In this document: positions 8,242-16,633 of the stretch, one piece after another
How positions within the stretch are numbered: position 1 is the first letter of the stretch
How the letters are laid out: each line of letters starts with the position of its first letter
NCBI GenBank assembly: GCA_025363455.1
Contig: JANYDW010000077.1
Coordinates: 1 to 61,523, forward strand
Origin: Oleiharenicola sp.
GTDB lineage: Bacteria > Verrucomicrobiota > Verrucomicrobiia > Opitutales > Opitutaceae
Length of the DNA: 61,523 bases
Direction of reading: 5' to 3'
Made by a program: the position numbers and the translations under genes
The notes under the pieces: model-generated
What the model was told of the DNA's origin: nothing
Databases searched by the model: none
The model's input: only the letters and a program-made list of their open reading frames with translations

Positions 8242-9336
8242 TCAATCTGCACCAAGGTCGACCCGCCGGCCGGTGCGGGCGGACTCTTTCGCGGCGTCGA
8301 GGATCTCGTTCACGATGAGGTTGAGCTCAAGTGATCCCAGACCCTCGGGCTTGACCTCACGTCGGATGACGGCGGCAAAATACGAGATCGAGTCCGCATA
8401 GGGCGCGGTCAGTTCCGGCGCCGGCACGGGGCTCTCCGGGGCTTTGCCCGTCCGCAGGAACAGGCCGTTTCGGTCCGGCTGTCGCAGCGCGCCGCCTGTG
8501 CCGTAGAGCTCCAGGTCCTTGCGGCCATACGGCCAGTTCCACGAAGCCTGGATGATTGCTTGGGTATGCGGGTAGGTGAGCACGATGGTCGCCTCATCGT
8601 CCACTTTGGGATAGAGCTTGGGCTGGAGCTGCTGCGTGACGGCGAGGACCGAGGTGGGGCGCCGGCCGTCCATCAGCCACGTGGCGAGGTCGGCGCCATA
8701 GCAGCCGAAATCCATGAGGGCGCCGCCGCCGTTCAGCACAGGGTCGGTCAGCCACGCCAGAAAGAACGGGGAGCAAATCGCCGCCGGGCCGGAATGACCA
8801 TCGTGGACCACGATCTTGGTCAGTTCGCCGAGGGCGCGCTGCCCGTGCACGAGTTCGTAGGCCCGATGCAGGCTGCGATACCAGGTGGTCTCGTAATTGA
8901 CCACGACGGGGATGCCAGCCTTGCGGGCCACGGCCGCCATCGCCTTTGCGTCGGCGAAGCTCACGGCCAGAGGCTTTTCCATCATGACAGGGAGACCGAG
9001 GGCGGCGCACTGTTCCACGACCCAGCGGTGGTCGAACGTCGACGTGAAGGTGGCGACGCCCTGCACGTTCGTCGCGGCGCGCAGTGCCTCCAGACTGGGA
9101 AAGAACAAGCCTGCGCCGAGATGGTAGCGCTGCGCGATCTGGGCGATGAGGGCCGGGTCGGTTTCCACGATGCCCACCAGCTGGACGTCCTTGCGAGCGA
9201 GCAAATCAGGCAGAAACCCGGTGACGTGGTCGTGCACCAAACCGACAATGGCGATCCGCACCGGTGCGACGGCTTCCTGCGCAGACAAGGAACCGACGGC
9301 GAAGAGGAACTGTACCAGGAAAATGAGCTTTCTCAC
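8242..9336 (-). CDS. Exported Gfo/Idh/MocA-family oxidoreductase
   Basis: 364 aa. A Sec-type signal (MRKLIFLVQFLFAVGSLSAQ) precedes a Rossmann NAD(P)-binding fold starting VRIAIVGLVHDHVTGF, where the usual GxGxxG has become GLVHDH. The MEKPLAVSFADAKAM motif (the EKP Lys of the family) follows, then an alpha/beta substrate domain. Family members oxidise or epimerise sugars with a bound nucleotide. The atypical glycine loop and the signal peptide suggest a periplasmic enzyme with tightly bound cofactor. Convergent with the Tat glycosidase gene. Substrate unknown; a role in sugar processing is inferred from the neighbours. Confidence 0.75.
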   Translation of the reverse strand: MRKLIFLVQFLFAVGSLSAQEAVAPVRIAIVGLVHDHVTGFLPDLLARKDVQLVGIVETDPALIAQIAQRYHLGAGLFFPSLEALRAATNVQGVATFTSTFDHRWVVEQCAALGLPVMMEKPLAVSFADAKAMAAVARKAGIPVVVNYETTWYRSLHRAYELVHGQRALGELTKIVVHDGHSGPAAICSPFFLAWLTDPVLNGGGALMDFGCYGADLATWLMDGRRPTSVLAVTQQLQPKLYPKVDDEATIVLTYPHTQAIIQASWNWPYGRKDLELYGTGGALRQPDRNGLFLRTGKAPESPVPAPELTAPYADSISYFAAVIRREVKPEGLGSLELNLIVNEILDAAKESARTGRRVDLGAD

Positions 9337-9520
9337 GAGGGGGGCGGGGGCTTGAAACCAATTTTGGGAGAATAGCGCCGCAACGGCAATGCTGCTTTGC
9401 GCGCCAATATCAACGCCGCGATCATTTCACAGGCGGCAACTGAAACCGACCTTTGATTACTGAAAATTAGTGTGTATTTGTGGTCGTCTGCATTGCGTGT
9501 TTTCATTTTAGCCTACCTCC

Positions 9521-10645
9521 ATGAACAAACTCCTCCGCCTCACCTGTCTGTTCGCCCTGGCTGCCTTCGCCGCCACGGCCGTGCGCGCCGCCGATGACCT
9601 GCCCGCGCTCAAGGACCTCTTTGCTGGCAAATTCCACATCGGCGCGGCTATCGGCGGCGAGGTGGCATCGCAGACCGACCACCGCCTCCGCCCGCTCCTC
9701 CTAAAGCACTTTGATTCCATCACGCCGGCCAATCTGCTCAAGTGGGGCGTCTACAATCCGAAGCCCGGCGAATACAACGACGCGGCGGCCGAGGCTTACT
9801 TTGCCTATGGCCAGGCCAACAAGATGTACGTCGTCGGTCACTGCCTGTTCTGGCACAGCCAGACTCCCCAGTGGGTGTTCAAGGATGACAAGGGCGCCGA
9901 TCTCACCCGCGAAGCGCTGCTCCTGCGCATGCGCGAGCGGGTGCGCCGCGTGGCCAAGCTTTATGGCGACCGGACCAACGCCTGGGATGTCGTCAACGAA
10001 GCGATCATGGAGGATGGCACTCTGCGCCCCAGTACCTTCAACCGGATCATCGGACCCGACTTCCTGGCCGAGGCCTTCCGCATCGCGCAGGAGGAGCTGC
10101 CCGCCTCGGTCGCACTGCTCTACAACGACTACAACATGGAGAATCCCCACCGGATCGACGCCGTCGTGAAAATGATCCATGACCTTCGCGCCCAGGGCCG
10201 GCGCATAGACGCGGTCGGCTCCCAGGCACACTGGCGGCTGGCGACCCCCACCATCGAGCAGATCGAGAAGAGCATCATCGCGTTTCGCGATGCCGGGGTG
10301 AAAGTCCACTTCACCGAGCTCGACATCGAGATGCTGCCCCGCAACGCGCCCGGCGCCGACGTATCCATGCGGCAGGAGAGCAGTCCGGAGAACAATCCGT
10401 ACACCGCCGGCCTGCCGCCGGAGCTTCAGGCCAAGCTGGCCCAGCGGTACGCCGACATCTTTGCGCTCTTCCTCAAGCATGCCGATGTCGTCGAGCGCGT
10501 GACCTTCTGGGGCGTGACCGATGGCGACTCGTGGTTGAACAACTGGCCCGTGCACGGCCGCACCAATTATCCGCTGCTCTTCGACCGCGCCGGAAAGCCC
10601 AAGCCCGCATTCCAAGCCGTGGTCGATACCGCGAAGAAGCCCTGA
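9521..10645 (+). CDS. GH10 endo-1,4-beta-xylanase
   Basis: 374 aa with a Sec signal (cleavage near VRA/ADD, residue 23) and one complete GH10 (beta/alpha)8 barrel of normal size. The diagnostic motifs are GHCLFWHSQTPQW, NAWDVVNEAI with acid/base Glu160, and VHFTELDIE with nucleophile Glu266. It hydrolyses internal beta-1,4 bonds of xylan by a retaining mechanism. No carbohydrate-binding module is attached. It is flanked at a distance by two GH51 arabinofuranosidases, so the locus looks built for arabinoxylan. Monocistronic; repeat DNA follows. Confidence 0.93.
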   Translation: MNKLLRLTCLFALAAFAATAVRAADDLPALKDLFAGKFHIGAAIGGEVASQTDHRLRPLLLKHFDSITPANLLKWGVYNPKPGEYNDAAAEAYFAYGQANKMYVVGHCLFWHSQTPQWVFKDDKGADLTREALLLRMRERVRRVAKLYGDRTNAWDVVNEAIMEDGTLRPSTFNRIIGPDFLAEAFRIAQEELPASVALLYNDYNMENPHRIDAVVKMIHDLRAQGRRIDAVGSQAHWRLATPTIEQIEKSIIAFRDAGVKVHFTELDIEMLPRNAPGADVSMRQESSPENNPYTAGLPPELQAKLAQRYADIFALFLKHADVVERVTFWGVTDGDSWLNNWPVHGRTNYPLLFDRAGKPKPAFQAVVDTAKKP

Positions 10646-10707
10646 CCTGGATATTTCACACTCACCCGTGTCGGCGCGGCAGACTGTTCCGCGTGCTTTC
10701 CGAACCT

Positions 10708-10786
10708 GTCATTGCGAGGAGCGCAGCGACGAAGCAATCCAGCGAGATGGATCGCCACGCCCGACTCCGTCGAGCTCGCGATGACA
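10708..10786. repeat. TGTCATTGCGAG...CTCGCGATGACA intergenic palindrome
   Basis: A 79-bp element whose ends TGTCATTGCGAG and CTCGCGATGACA are inverted repeats with one mismatch. The core GAGCGCAGCGACGAAGCAAT is a motif widely seen in intergenic repeats of unrelated bacteria (recalled, not checked). Confidence 0.7.
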
Positions 10787-10820
10787 ATCCGGGTGTGAAA
10801 TATGCAGGCTATGGCAGATT

Positions 10821-10980
10821 GGCCACAAAAAGCACAAAGAACACAAAAGGGAGCCGGCGCAATCCCGTTGAATTGTCGCCGGGCAGATCTGGTGCGATCC
10901 TTTTGATGCTTCGACCCCGGCCAGGCTTCATTGAACTCCGGAGTTGAAGCTTTTCGTGTTTCTCGTGTTCTTTGTGGCCA
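10821..10980. repeat. 160-bp inverted repeat (GGCCACAAAAAGCACAAAG family)
   Basis: Left arm GGCCACAAAAAGCACAAAGA from 10821; right arm TTTTCGTGTTTCTCGTGTTCTTTGTGGCC ends at 10979. Same family as the element interrupted by a MITE at 11862-12155. Confidence 0.6.
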
Positions 10981-11024
10981 TTGCTTCTGCGCCTTCCCTG
11001 CCTATTGTGGCAAAATCCTTCCCC

Positions 11025-11786
11025 ATGAAATCCCTCCTCCGTCTGCTCTGCCTCACTGCCGTTTGCTATTTCTCCACCGCCGGCCTGTCCGCCGCTGATA
11101 CCGCGCCGGTCTATGAGCTGCGGATTTACTACACCCTCCCGGGCAAGATGCCTGATTTGCTCAAGCGCTTCCGTGAGCACACCTGCCAGCTCTTCGAGAA
11201 ACACGGCATGGCAAACGTTGGCTACTGGATTCCCGTCGAGGCCAAGGATCAGGACAAGCTTTACTACGTCCTCAAGCATGCCAGCCGCGATGCCGCCAAG
11301 GCTTCGTGGAAGGCCTTCGGCGATGATCCGGACTGGAAAGCCGTGCGCGATGCCAGCGAGGCCGCCGGCAAGATCGTGGCCAAGGTAGACTCCACCTTCC
11401 TCGCCGCCACCGACTACACGCCGGCCGCGATCCCCGCCCTCACCGGCGGGCACGTCTTCGAGCTCCGCACCTACACCTGCAACGAGGGCAAGCTCGACGC
11501 CCTCGATACCCGTTTCCGCGACCACACGATGAAGCTCTTTGCGAAGCACGGGATGACCAATGTGCTCTACACGCACACGACCGACGCCGCCAAAGGAGCC
11601 GGGACGACTCTCGTCTATTTACTCGCCCACGCCAATGTGGACGCAGCCAAGAAGTCTTTCGACACGTTCCGCGCCGACCCGGACTGGATCAAGGTCCGCG
11701 ACGCCTCCGAGGCCGCCGGGAAGATCCTGGTGAATCCGCCGGCGTCCATCTTCCTCACCCCGACGGATTTCTCTTCCCTCAAATAA
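11025..11786 (+). CDS. Secreted NIPSNAP-family protein (two tandem domains)
   Basis: 253 aa from ATG 11025, with a Sec signal ending near GLSAADTAP. Two ferredoxin-like NIPSNAP repeats follow: VYELRIYYTLPGKMPDLLKRF (about residues 27-120) and VFELRTYTCNEGKLDALDTRF (about 140-245), each with a conserved H-x-M/C tail and a WK/IKVRDASEAAGK segment. The internal symmetry suggests an ancient duplication. An upstream in-frame start (10944) lies in repeat DNA and was not used. The biochemical role of bacterial exported NIPSNAP proteins is unknown. Confidence 0.85.
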   Translation: MKSLLRLLCLTAVCYFSTAGLSAADTAPVYELRIYYTLPGKMPDLLKRFREHTCQLFEKHGMANVGYWIPVEAKDQDKLYYVLKHASRDAAKASWKAFGDDPDWKAVRDASEAAGKIVAKVDSTFLAATDYTPAAIPALTGGHVFELRTYTCNEGKLDALDTRFRDHTMKLFAKHGMTNVLYTHTTDAAKGAGTTLVYLLAHANVDAAKKSFDTFRADPDWIKVRDASEAAGKILVNPPASIFLTPTDFSSLK

Positions 11787-11861
11787 TTGAGGGAAGAGCC
11801 TCGCCATAGTCCCGCAGGTGCGGGACGACGGCGGGCCATCGCAGAATCAGCCAAGACAGTT

Positions 11862-12155
11862 TTGGCCACAAAGAGGCGCAAAAAGTGGTAGTGGGTCATT
11901 CGGTTTCCCACCGCTGCTTGGGATACTGTAGGTCGGGGTTTAGCCCCGACATGGACGTTGATCGTCGGGCATAAAGCCCGACCTACAATCAAACGGACCC
12001 ACTACCCCAAAAGTGTTTGGACGCTTGGAGTAGACTTTCCGGGCGCCTATTAGGCGCCTCATGGATTTCTCTTGCTGAGTGAGAGCGTTTTTCAGTGTCC
12101 AAACTCATTGGTCCGAGATCAGTTTTTGTGCGTCTTTGTGCCATTTCGTGGCCAA
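11862..12155. repeat. Interrupted inverted repeat (TTGGCCACAAAG family)
   Basis: Left arm TTGGCCACAAAGAGGCGCAA at 11862; right arm TTTTTGTGCGTCTTTGTGCC...CGTGGCCAA ending near 12154. The arms are separated by the 118-bp MITE-like copy and about 120 bp of other sequence. Confidence 0.5.
11888..12005. mobile_element. 118-bp MITE-like element, copy 1
   Basis: Starts GTAGTGGGTC and ends GGACCCACTAC, with an inner palindrome GTAGGTCGGGGTTTAGCCCCGA...CATAAAGCCCGACCTAC. Nearly identical to copy 2 at 14722-14840. It interrupts the left arm of another inverted repeat, which argues for insertion rather than chance. Confidence 0.65.
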
Positions 12156-12357
12156 TCTCTCTGCAGCTCCGTGGCTTTGTGGTTCAAATCCCCTGCGATT
12201 AAACGGTTCGCTTCATCGCCAACATGAAGTGAGGGCCCGAGTGCGGACACTATCGGGCCAACAGCTTCTGGTTCAGCTCAAGTAGTCGCTCCCGCAGCGA
12301 GGAACTGGTGACGTGCTGCAAAGCGACCTTAATCATCGTCAGGGCCAGTACGCCTCC

Positions 12358-14307
12358 TCACTCCGCGGCGATCTCCACCACTGCCACCGTGAAAGGTGCG
12401 AGGTCGAACGCCATGTCGCGGGCAAAGGCTCGTTTCGTTTCGACGGAGCGGATCTTGTTTGGTTCGGCCAGAGAATTTTCCGTCCCGGCCTCTGCGGTGA
12501 TCGTCGTGACTGTAACGGTCGCGCGGGCGGGGATGGCCGCGCCTTGAAAGCGGACGAGTAGCGTATTGGGCTGGCCGGCGTAGTTGACCGCCTTGAGCAC
12601 GATCCGCTTTCCGTCAGCACTTCCGGTCGCGATGGCGTCGACCGTATCCGGGGTCCAGTCCTCGGGTTTCATCTGGGAGATATCGTCAAAGAATGCGGCC
12701 CGGTTGGGGAGGTCCTTGAACGTACCCGATGCGAAGGCGTAGCGCCGCGGGGCGTAGTGCGCCCGGAACAGTTGCTCCGTGACGTATCCGCCGCCCGCGA
12801 ACCACGAGACGTGGTCGTGGTAGATCCAGGAATGCCAGTCAGGGTCGTCGGCCGTGTTGCGCAACAGCAGCGCGGGGCAGGTCATGTCCAGCGTGGGGCT
12901 CAATTTTTCGTAGCTCAACAAACTGCCGGCCGCGTGCAGCCCGGCGCGCCAATCGTGTGAACGGCACAGGCCCCATTCCAGGACGGCCAGCCGGATCGCC
13001 GGATGCGCTGAGGTGCGCACATAGTCCCCGAGCTTCACGAGGTAGTCTTCAATGCGGCGCACACCCGAGGCGTAGTTCTCCGGTTCATACTCGTAGTTAT
13101 GGCAGCCGAGGATGTCGAAGTTGGCGCCGGCGAGGTCGATCAACTTCTGGCTCCAGTTATTGTCGTTCGAGCGTTTCTGTCCGCAGGCGACGATCTTCAC
13201 GCCGGGGGCGATCTGCCGCAGCCGGCTGCCGTAAGCATTGACGATCTCCGCATAAGCGTCGGGGCTGAGGTGGTGGTTCATCGGCTCGTTGTCGATCTGG
13301 ATGTAAGGCACCACGTAAGGCTCAGGATGACCGTTTGCCGCCCGCTTCCGGCCCCAATCCGTGGTCGCCGGGTCGAGCAGGTAGTGCACCCAATCCATCG
13401 CATAGCCGATCTGCACGGGGTCGGTGTTCGTGGCGCTCAATACGATCAGCGGCTGGGAACCGAGCTGGCGGCACAGATCGAGGAACTCGTCCGTGCCGAA
13501 ACCGTAATAATCGGAGTACCCGCCCCAGATGGTGTTCGGGTTCATGCGGCGGCACACGGCCGGACCAACGCCGTCTTTCCACTTATAGATCGAGGCGTAG
13601 GAGCCGCCTGGCCAGCGAATGAACGGTGGTTTGAGGGCCTGCAGCGACGCCAGGAGATCGGGTCGAAGCTTGCCGTGGGCGCGCGCCTCGGCGCGCATCA
13701 GCGAGACGAAGTCGATGAGTACCGCGCCGGTGCCAGTGCCGGCGATTTCCACCTCCGCCTGGGGGTCGGTCGCCGGGCTGGTGAATTTCAAACCGACTTC
13801 CTGCCAGCGGTCGCCGCTGGCGGCGAGCGGCACCTCGACGAGGCGTTGGCCGGCCGAACCCTTGACCCGAAGCGTGAGCGCCAACCCAGCCTGCTCGGGC
13901 TTGATCCAGACCGAGCCGTCGTAGACCACCCCCGCCTCAACATAAACCCGGCCCTGCCGCAGTCCAGCCGAGCCATGGTCCGCCGTGAGCCGTACGCTTG
14001 TCTCTCCCTGCTCGAAGCGGACCGGTACCGTCCCCACCGTGCCATGTTCGGCAAAGGAGCTCCAATAGTCCTTGAAATCGGTGCCCTCAAAACCCTGGCC
14101 GCGGATCTGTTCGGCATAGAGACCGTCGACGGTCGAGTGATTGATCTCCTCGAGAAACTGACCGTAGATCCGCTCGTCGACCTGGCCGGCCACGCGGTCG
14201 GTGTCGACCAGCAGGACCGCCACGCCAGGTGCGGCAAAGGCGGCGAGAGGCAGCAAACCGATCACGACGAGACGGAACAGGACACGGCGGGGGGTGCGTG
14301 GAGTCAT
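12358..14307 (-). CDS. GH51 alpha-L-arabinofuranosidase
   Basis: 649 aa from ATG 14307, with a Sec signal (VVIGLLPLAAFAAPG). Residues about 30-230 form an N-terminal region with IYGQFLEEINHST and a carbohydrate-binding-like beta insert. The barrel has PPFIRWPGGSYASIYKWKDG, the acid/base motif IDNEP (Glu341) and the nucleophile motif VLEWGL (Glu444). The C-terminal beta-sandwich ends VTVTTITAEAG...VAVVEIAAE. It removes arabinose side chains from arabinoxylan or arabinan by a retaining mechanism. The in-frame extension to 14394 lacks a signal and was rejected. Paralogous to but clearly different from the GH51 at 16634-18637. Confidence 0.9.
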   Translation of the reverse strand: MTPRTPRRVLFRLVVIGLLPLAAFAAPGVAVLLVDTDRVAGQVDERIYGQFLEEINHSTVDGLYAEQIRGQGFEGTDFKDYWSSFAEHGTVGTVPVRFEQGETSVRLTADHGSAGLRQGRVYVEAGVVYDGSVWIKPEQAGLALTLRVKGSAGQRLVEVPLAASGDRWQEVGLKFTSPATDPQAEVEIAGTGTGAVLIDFVSLMRAEARAHGKLRPDLLASLQALKPPFIRWPGGSYASIYKWKDGVGPAVCRRMNPNTIWGGYSDYYGFGTDEFLDLCRQLGSQPLIVLSATNTDPVQIGYAMDWVHYLLDPATTDWGRKRAANGHPEPYVVPYIQIDNEPMNHHLSPDAYAEIVNAYGSRLRQIAPGVKIVACGQKRSNDNNWSQKLIDLAGANFDILGCHNYEYEPENYASGVRRIEDYLVKLGDYVRTSAHPAIRLAVLEWGLCRSHDWRAGLHAAGSLLSYEKLSPTLDMTCPALLLRNTADDPDWHSWIYHDHVSWFAGGGYVTEQLFRAHYAPRRYAFASGTFKDLPNRAAFFDDISQMKPEDWTPDTVDAIATGSADGKRIVLKAVNYAGQPNTLLVRFQGAAIPARATVTVTTITAEAGTENSLAEPNKIRSVETKRAFARDMAFDLAPFTVAVVEIAAE

Positions 14308-14430
14308 GGACAGACCATCACGCTCCCGGGCGATGGAATCCAACCCAAAGTCACCGTTCCCCTGTCCGCCCACCCGCGCCGTTCGATGAAACAAGTCGCT
14401 ACTTCGCTATCCGTGAATACCCTCTGCGCC

Positions 14431-14610
14431 ATGAGCTCAAAACAACTTAAGGACGCCATTTTCGCCCAGCGCGCCGGTGCGGCCGCCGCCACCAACAAGA
14501 ATCACACCCATCTCCCGGGCGCCCACGGCATCCGTCAGAACGGCAGCAATCACTCCAAGGTCACTCGCCAAAGTAACCCTGGCCGCAGCAATGTTTCGAA
14601 GGGGAAGTGA
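14431..14610 (+). CDS. Small basic protein, unknown
   Basis: 59 aa from ATG 14431, reading MSSKQLKDAIFAQRAGAAAA then a His/Asn/Gly/Ser-rich basic tail (HTHLPGAHGIRQNGSNHSK...). It starts 123 bp from and divergent to the GH51 start. The composition (no Cys or Trp, Lys/Arg-rich, ordered first 20 residues then flexible) is protein-like and resembles small nucleic-acid-binding proteins, but I know no family. No Shine-Dalgarno site, as for most genes here. Confidence 0.45.
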   Translation: MSSKQLKDAIFAQRAGAAAATNKNHTHLPGAHGIRQNGSNHSKVTRQSNPGRSNVSKGK

Positions 14611-14721
14611 CACTGAGTGGGGAGTTGAGAGCGGGTTAAACACAGAGACTTGGACGCACTGATTGGGGTTAGCATATCTGGTTGCAGTGAAGCATGCAGT
14701 TTCAACCGAACCGAGCATACG

Positions 14722-14840
14722 GTAGTGGGTCCATTTGGTTTCCCGCCGCTGCTTGGAATACTGTAGGTCGGGGTTTATCCCCGACATGGACGTTGATCGT
14801 CGGGCATAAAGCCCGACCTACAATCAAACGGACCCACTAC
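14722..14840. mobile_element. 119-bp MITE-like element, copy 2
   Basis: GTAGTGGGTCC...GGACCCACTAC, with perfect 11-bp terminal inverted repeats. It differs from copy 1 (11888-12005) by only a handful of bases (e.g. TTTAT for TTTAG in the loop, CCCGCC for CCCACC). Confidence 0.7.
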
Positions 14841-14847
14841 CGACCAT

Positions 14848-14953
14848 ACACACCCCGCCCTGCCGGGCACCCCTCTTCAAAGAGGGGATTTTCGACCGCG
14901 TGGGTTTGGGTCTCCTCTATGAAGAGGGGTGGCGCGATAGCGACGGGGTGTGT
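14848..14953 (+). repeat. 105-bp palindromic repeat, copy B
   Basis: Same orientation as copy A (3828-3930): the CCCTGCCGGGCACCCCTC arm comes first and the GAGGGGTGGCGCGATAGCGA arm last, bounded by ACACACC/GGTGTGT. Confidence 0.65.
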
Positions 14954-15036
14954 CAGACGATTGCACGAACACCAATAGGAAAGCACCGGTTTCCGACAGG
15001 CCAACGGCGCGCTGGCCCATCGCCGACTGGCTTTAC

Positions 15037-16440
15037 CTATGTTCCATCCGCGGGGACCAGGCGGACGAGCCAGCCGGACGCACCATTGAGCTGTTCGAGC
15101 GCAATATAGATCAGCCCATCCGGCCCGGTCTTGATGTCGCGGATACGCCCCAGGTTGGTGAAAAGTAGTTCCTCATGGGCGACCTTGCCGTCCTTCATCT
15201 CGAACCGAATCAGCTTTTGCTGGGCGAGCGAGCCGACGAAAACGTTCTGATACCAGTGCGGAAACTTGTTCCCGCTGTACACGGCCACCTGGCTGGTCGC
15301 GATGGATGGCGTCCAGTGACGCACGGGTTGCTCCATCCCCGGCGCGGCGGTCCGATCGGAAACGGGCGTGCCATCGTAGTTCATGCCATAGGTGATCAGC
15401 GGCCAGCCGTAGTTCTTCCCCTTTTCGACGCGGTTGAGTTCATCGCCGCCGCGGGGCCCATGCTCCGCCTCCCAAATTTCATGGGTGAGGGGATTAAGCG
15501 CCAGGCCCTGGGGATTGCGAATGCCATACGCCCAGATCGAACCGATCGCTCCGGGTTGTCCGACGAAGGGATTATCGGGTGGTATGGTGCCGTCATGAAA
15601 CGTGCGGTGAATTTTGCCAAAAGGCACATCCAGCCGCTGGGCCGCACCTTTGACGTCGCGTTCGCCAATGGAAAAAAAGACATAGTCCCCGTCGAACACG
15701 ATGCGGGAGCCGAACAGCACGTAACCCGGCGGATATTTTCCCTTCGGCAGGGCGAAGACTGTTTCCATGTCCGTGAGCCGGTTGCCGTTGAGTTTGCCCC
15801 GGACAATTTTTGTCATCGCCCGATCGCCCTCGCCCGGGTCACTCAGGGAAAGGTAGATCCAGCGGGTGTGGGCGAAGTCGGGATGCACCGCCACGGCCAT
15901 GAGGCCGCCTTCGCCTTTTTCGATCACGGGGGGAACGCCTTCGACCGGCGCGGGGACTAGTTTGCCATTCTCGATCAAGCGCACTCGTCCGGCCCGCTCA
16001 GTGAGGATGATCCGGCCGTCCGGGAGGAAGTCAAAGGACCAGGGAACTTCAAGACCGTCGGAAACCAGCGCTTCGATCCGGTACGAATGACCTTCGCCGT
16101 GACGGACGAGCTGCTGGTCGAGCGGTTGGACAGGCGGGGGCTTGGGACCGTCGGCCCGCATTTCCAGAATGCGAACGACGAGGATATGGAGTTTGCCCTC
16201 GGACAAGTGCTGGAAAGTGGGCATCCCCAGCTCGGGGTAACCATCGCGAATGGCGCGGAGGATGGCCGCGTGGTCATCACCGTGCTTCAGCGGGCCGAGC
16301 AGCGAGCCGCCTTTGCCGCCATTGGCTTGATTGCCATGGCAGCCGACGCAGAGTTGATCGAATTGGTCCTGAGCGTACGACTGGCAGGCGCCGAGGAGCG
16401 CGAGCAACATCACCCATGGGCTGATTTGTCTTTGCACCAA
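15037..16440 (-). CDS. Cytochrome c-PQQ sugar dehydrogenase fusion (aldose dehydrogenase type)
   Basis: 467 aa. Residues about 25-100 are a class I c-type cytochrome domain (heme motif CVGCH, later ligand candidate Met in LGMPTFQHL). Residues about 110-465 form a soluble PQQ sugar dehydrogenase beta-propeller (WSFDFLPDGRIILTERAGRVR, GIRNPQGLALNPLTHEIWEAEHGPRGGDE, YGMNYDGTPV). It oxidises aldoses in the periplasm and passes electrons to its own heme. The frame opens at TTG 16440; ATG 16410 (MLLALLGAC) would leave almost no n-region, so the TTG start is preferred. LLGACQ may be a lipobox. It plausibly oxidises xylose or arabinose freed by the neighbours. Confidence 0.85.
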   Translation of the reverse strand: MVQRQISPWVMLLALLGACQSYAQDQFDQLCVGCHGNQANGGKGGSLLGPLKHGDDHAAILRAIRDGYPELGMPTFQHLSEGKLHILVVRILEMRADGPKPPPVQPLDQQLVRHGEGHSYRIEALVSDGLEVPWSFDFLPDGRIILTERAGRVRLIENGKLVPAPVEGVPPVIEKGEGGLMAVAVHPDFAHTRWIYLSLSDPGEGDRAMTKIVRGKLNGNRLTDMETVFALPKGKYPPGYVLFGSRIVFDGDYVFFSIGERDVKGAAQRLDVPFGKIHRTFHDGTIPPDNPFVGQPGAIGSIWAYGIRNPQGLALNPLTHEIWEAEHGPRGGDELNRVEKGKNYGWPLITYGMNYDGTPVSDRTAAPGMEQPVRHWTPSIATSQVAVYSGNKFPHWYQNVFVGSLAQQKLIRFEMKDGKVAHEELLFTNLGRIRDIKTGPDGLIYIALEQLNGASGWLVRLVPADGT

Positions 16441-16633
16441 CCATGGAGCGAAATATGCCCCGCCAGGTTCCCGTGCATCTGGCTATTTTCGGGTGTTGGG
16501 GCCTGACCGACCGGCACTTTTCTGTCACATGATTCCGAAACGATCCGTCTCGCGCTTCGCCGCGGCCGGCTTACATGTTTGCAGCTTATCCTGGCTCCGG
16601 GCCACTCTGTTCCCGGTTCTCCGCTCCATCCCC

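Larger units (their letters stand above)
10646..11024. other. Gene-free stretch with two inverted-repeat elements
   Basis: Holds the palindrome at 10708-10786 and the 160-bp inverted repeat at 10821-10980. No gene is supported. Confidence 0.6.
11787..12357. other. Gene-free stretch with a MITE nested inside another repeat
   Basis: Contains the 118-bp element (11888-12005) inside a larger inverted repeat (arms 11862-11885 and 12123-12155). A minus-strand 28-codon frame at 12250-12336, immediately downstream of the GH51 gene, reads as a plausible helical peptide (MIKVALQHVTSSSLRERLLE...) and could be the tail of a lost gene; support is weak. Confidence 0.5.
14611..15036. other. Gene-free stretch holding two adjacent repeat elements
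   Basis: The 119-bp MITE-like copy 2 (14722-14840) lies 7 bp from copy B of the 105-bp palindrome (14848-14953). Nothing else is recognisable. Confidence 0.6.
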
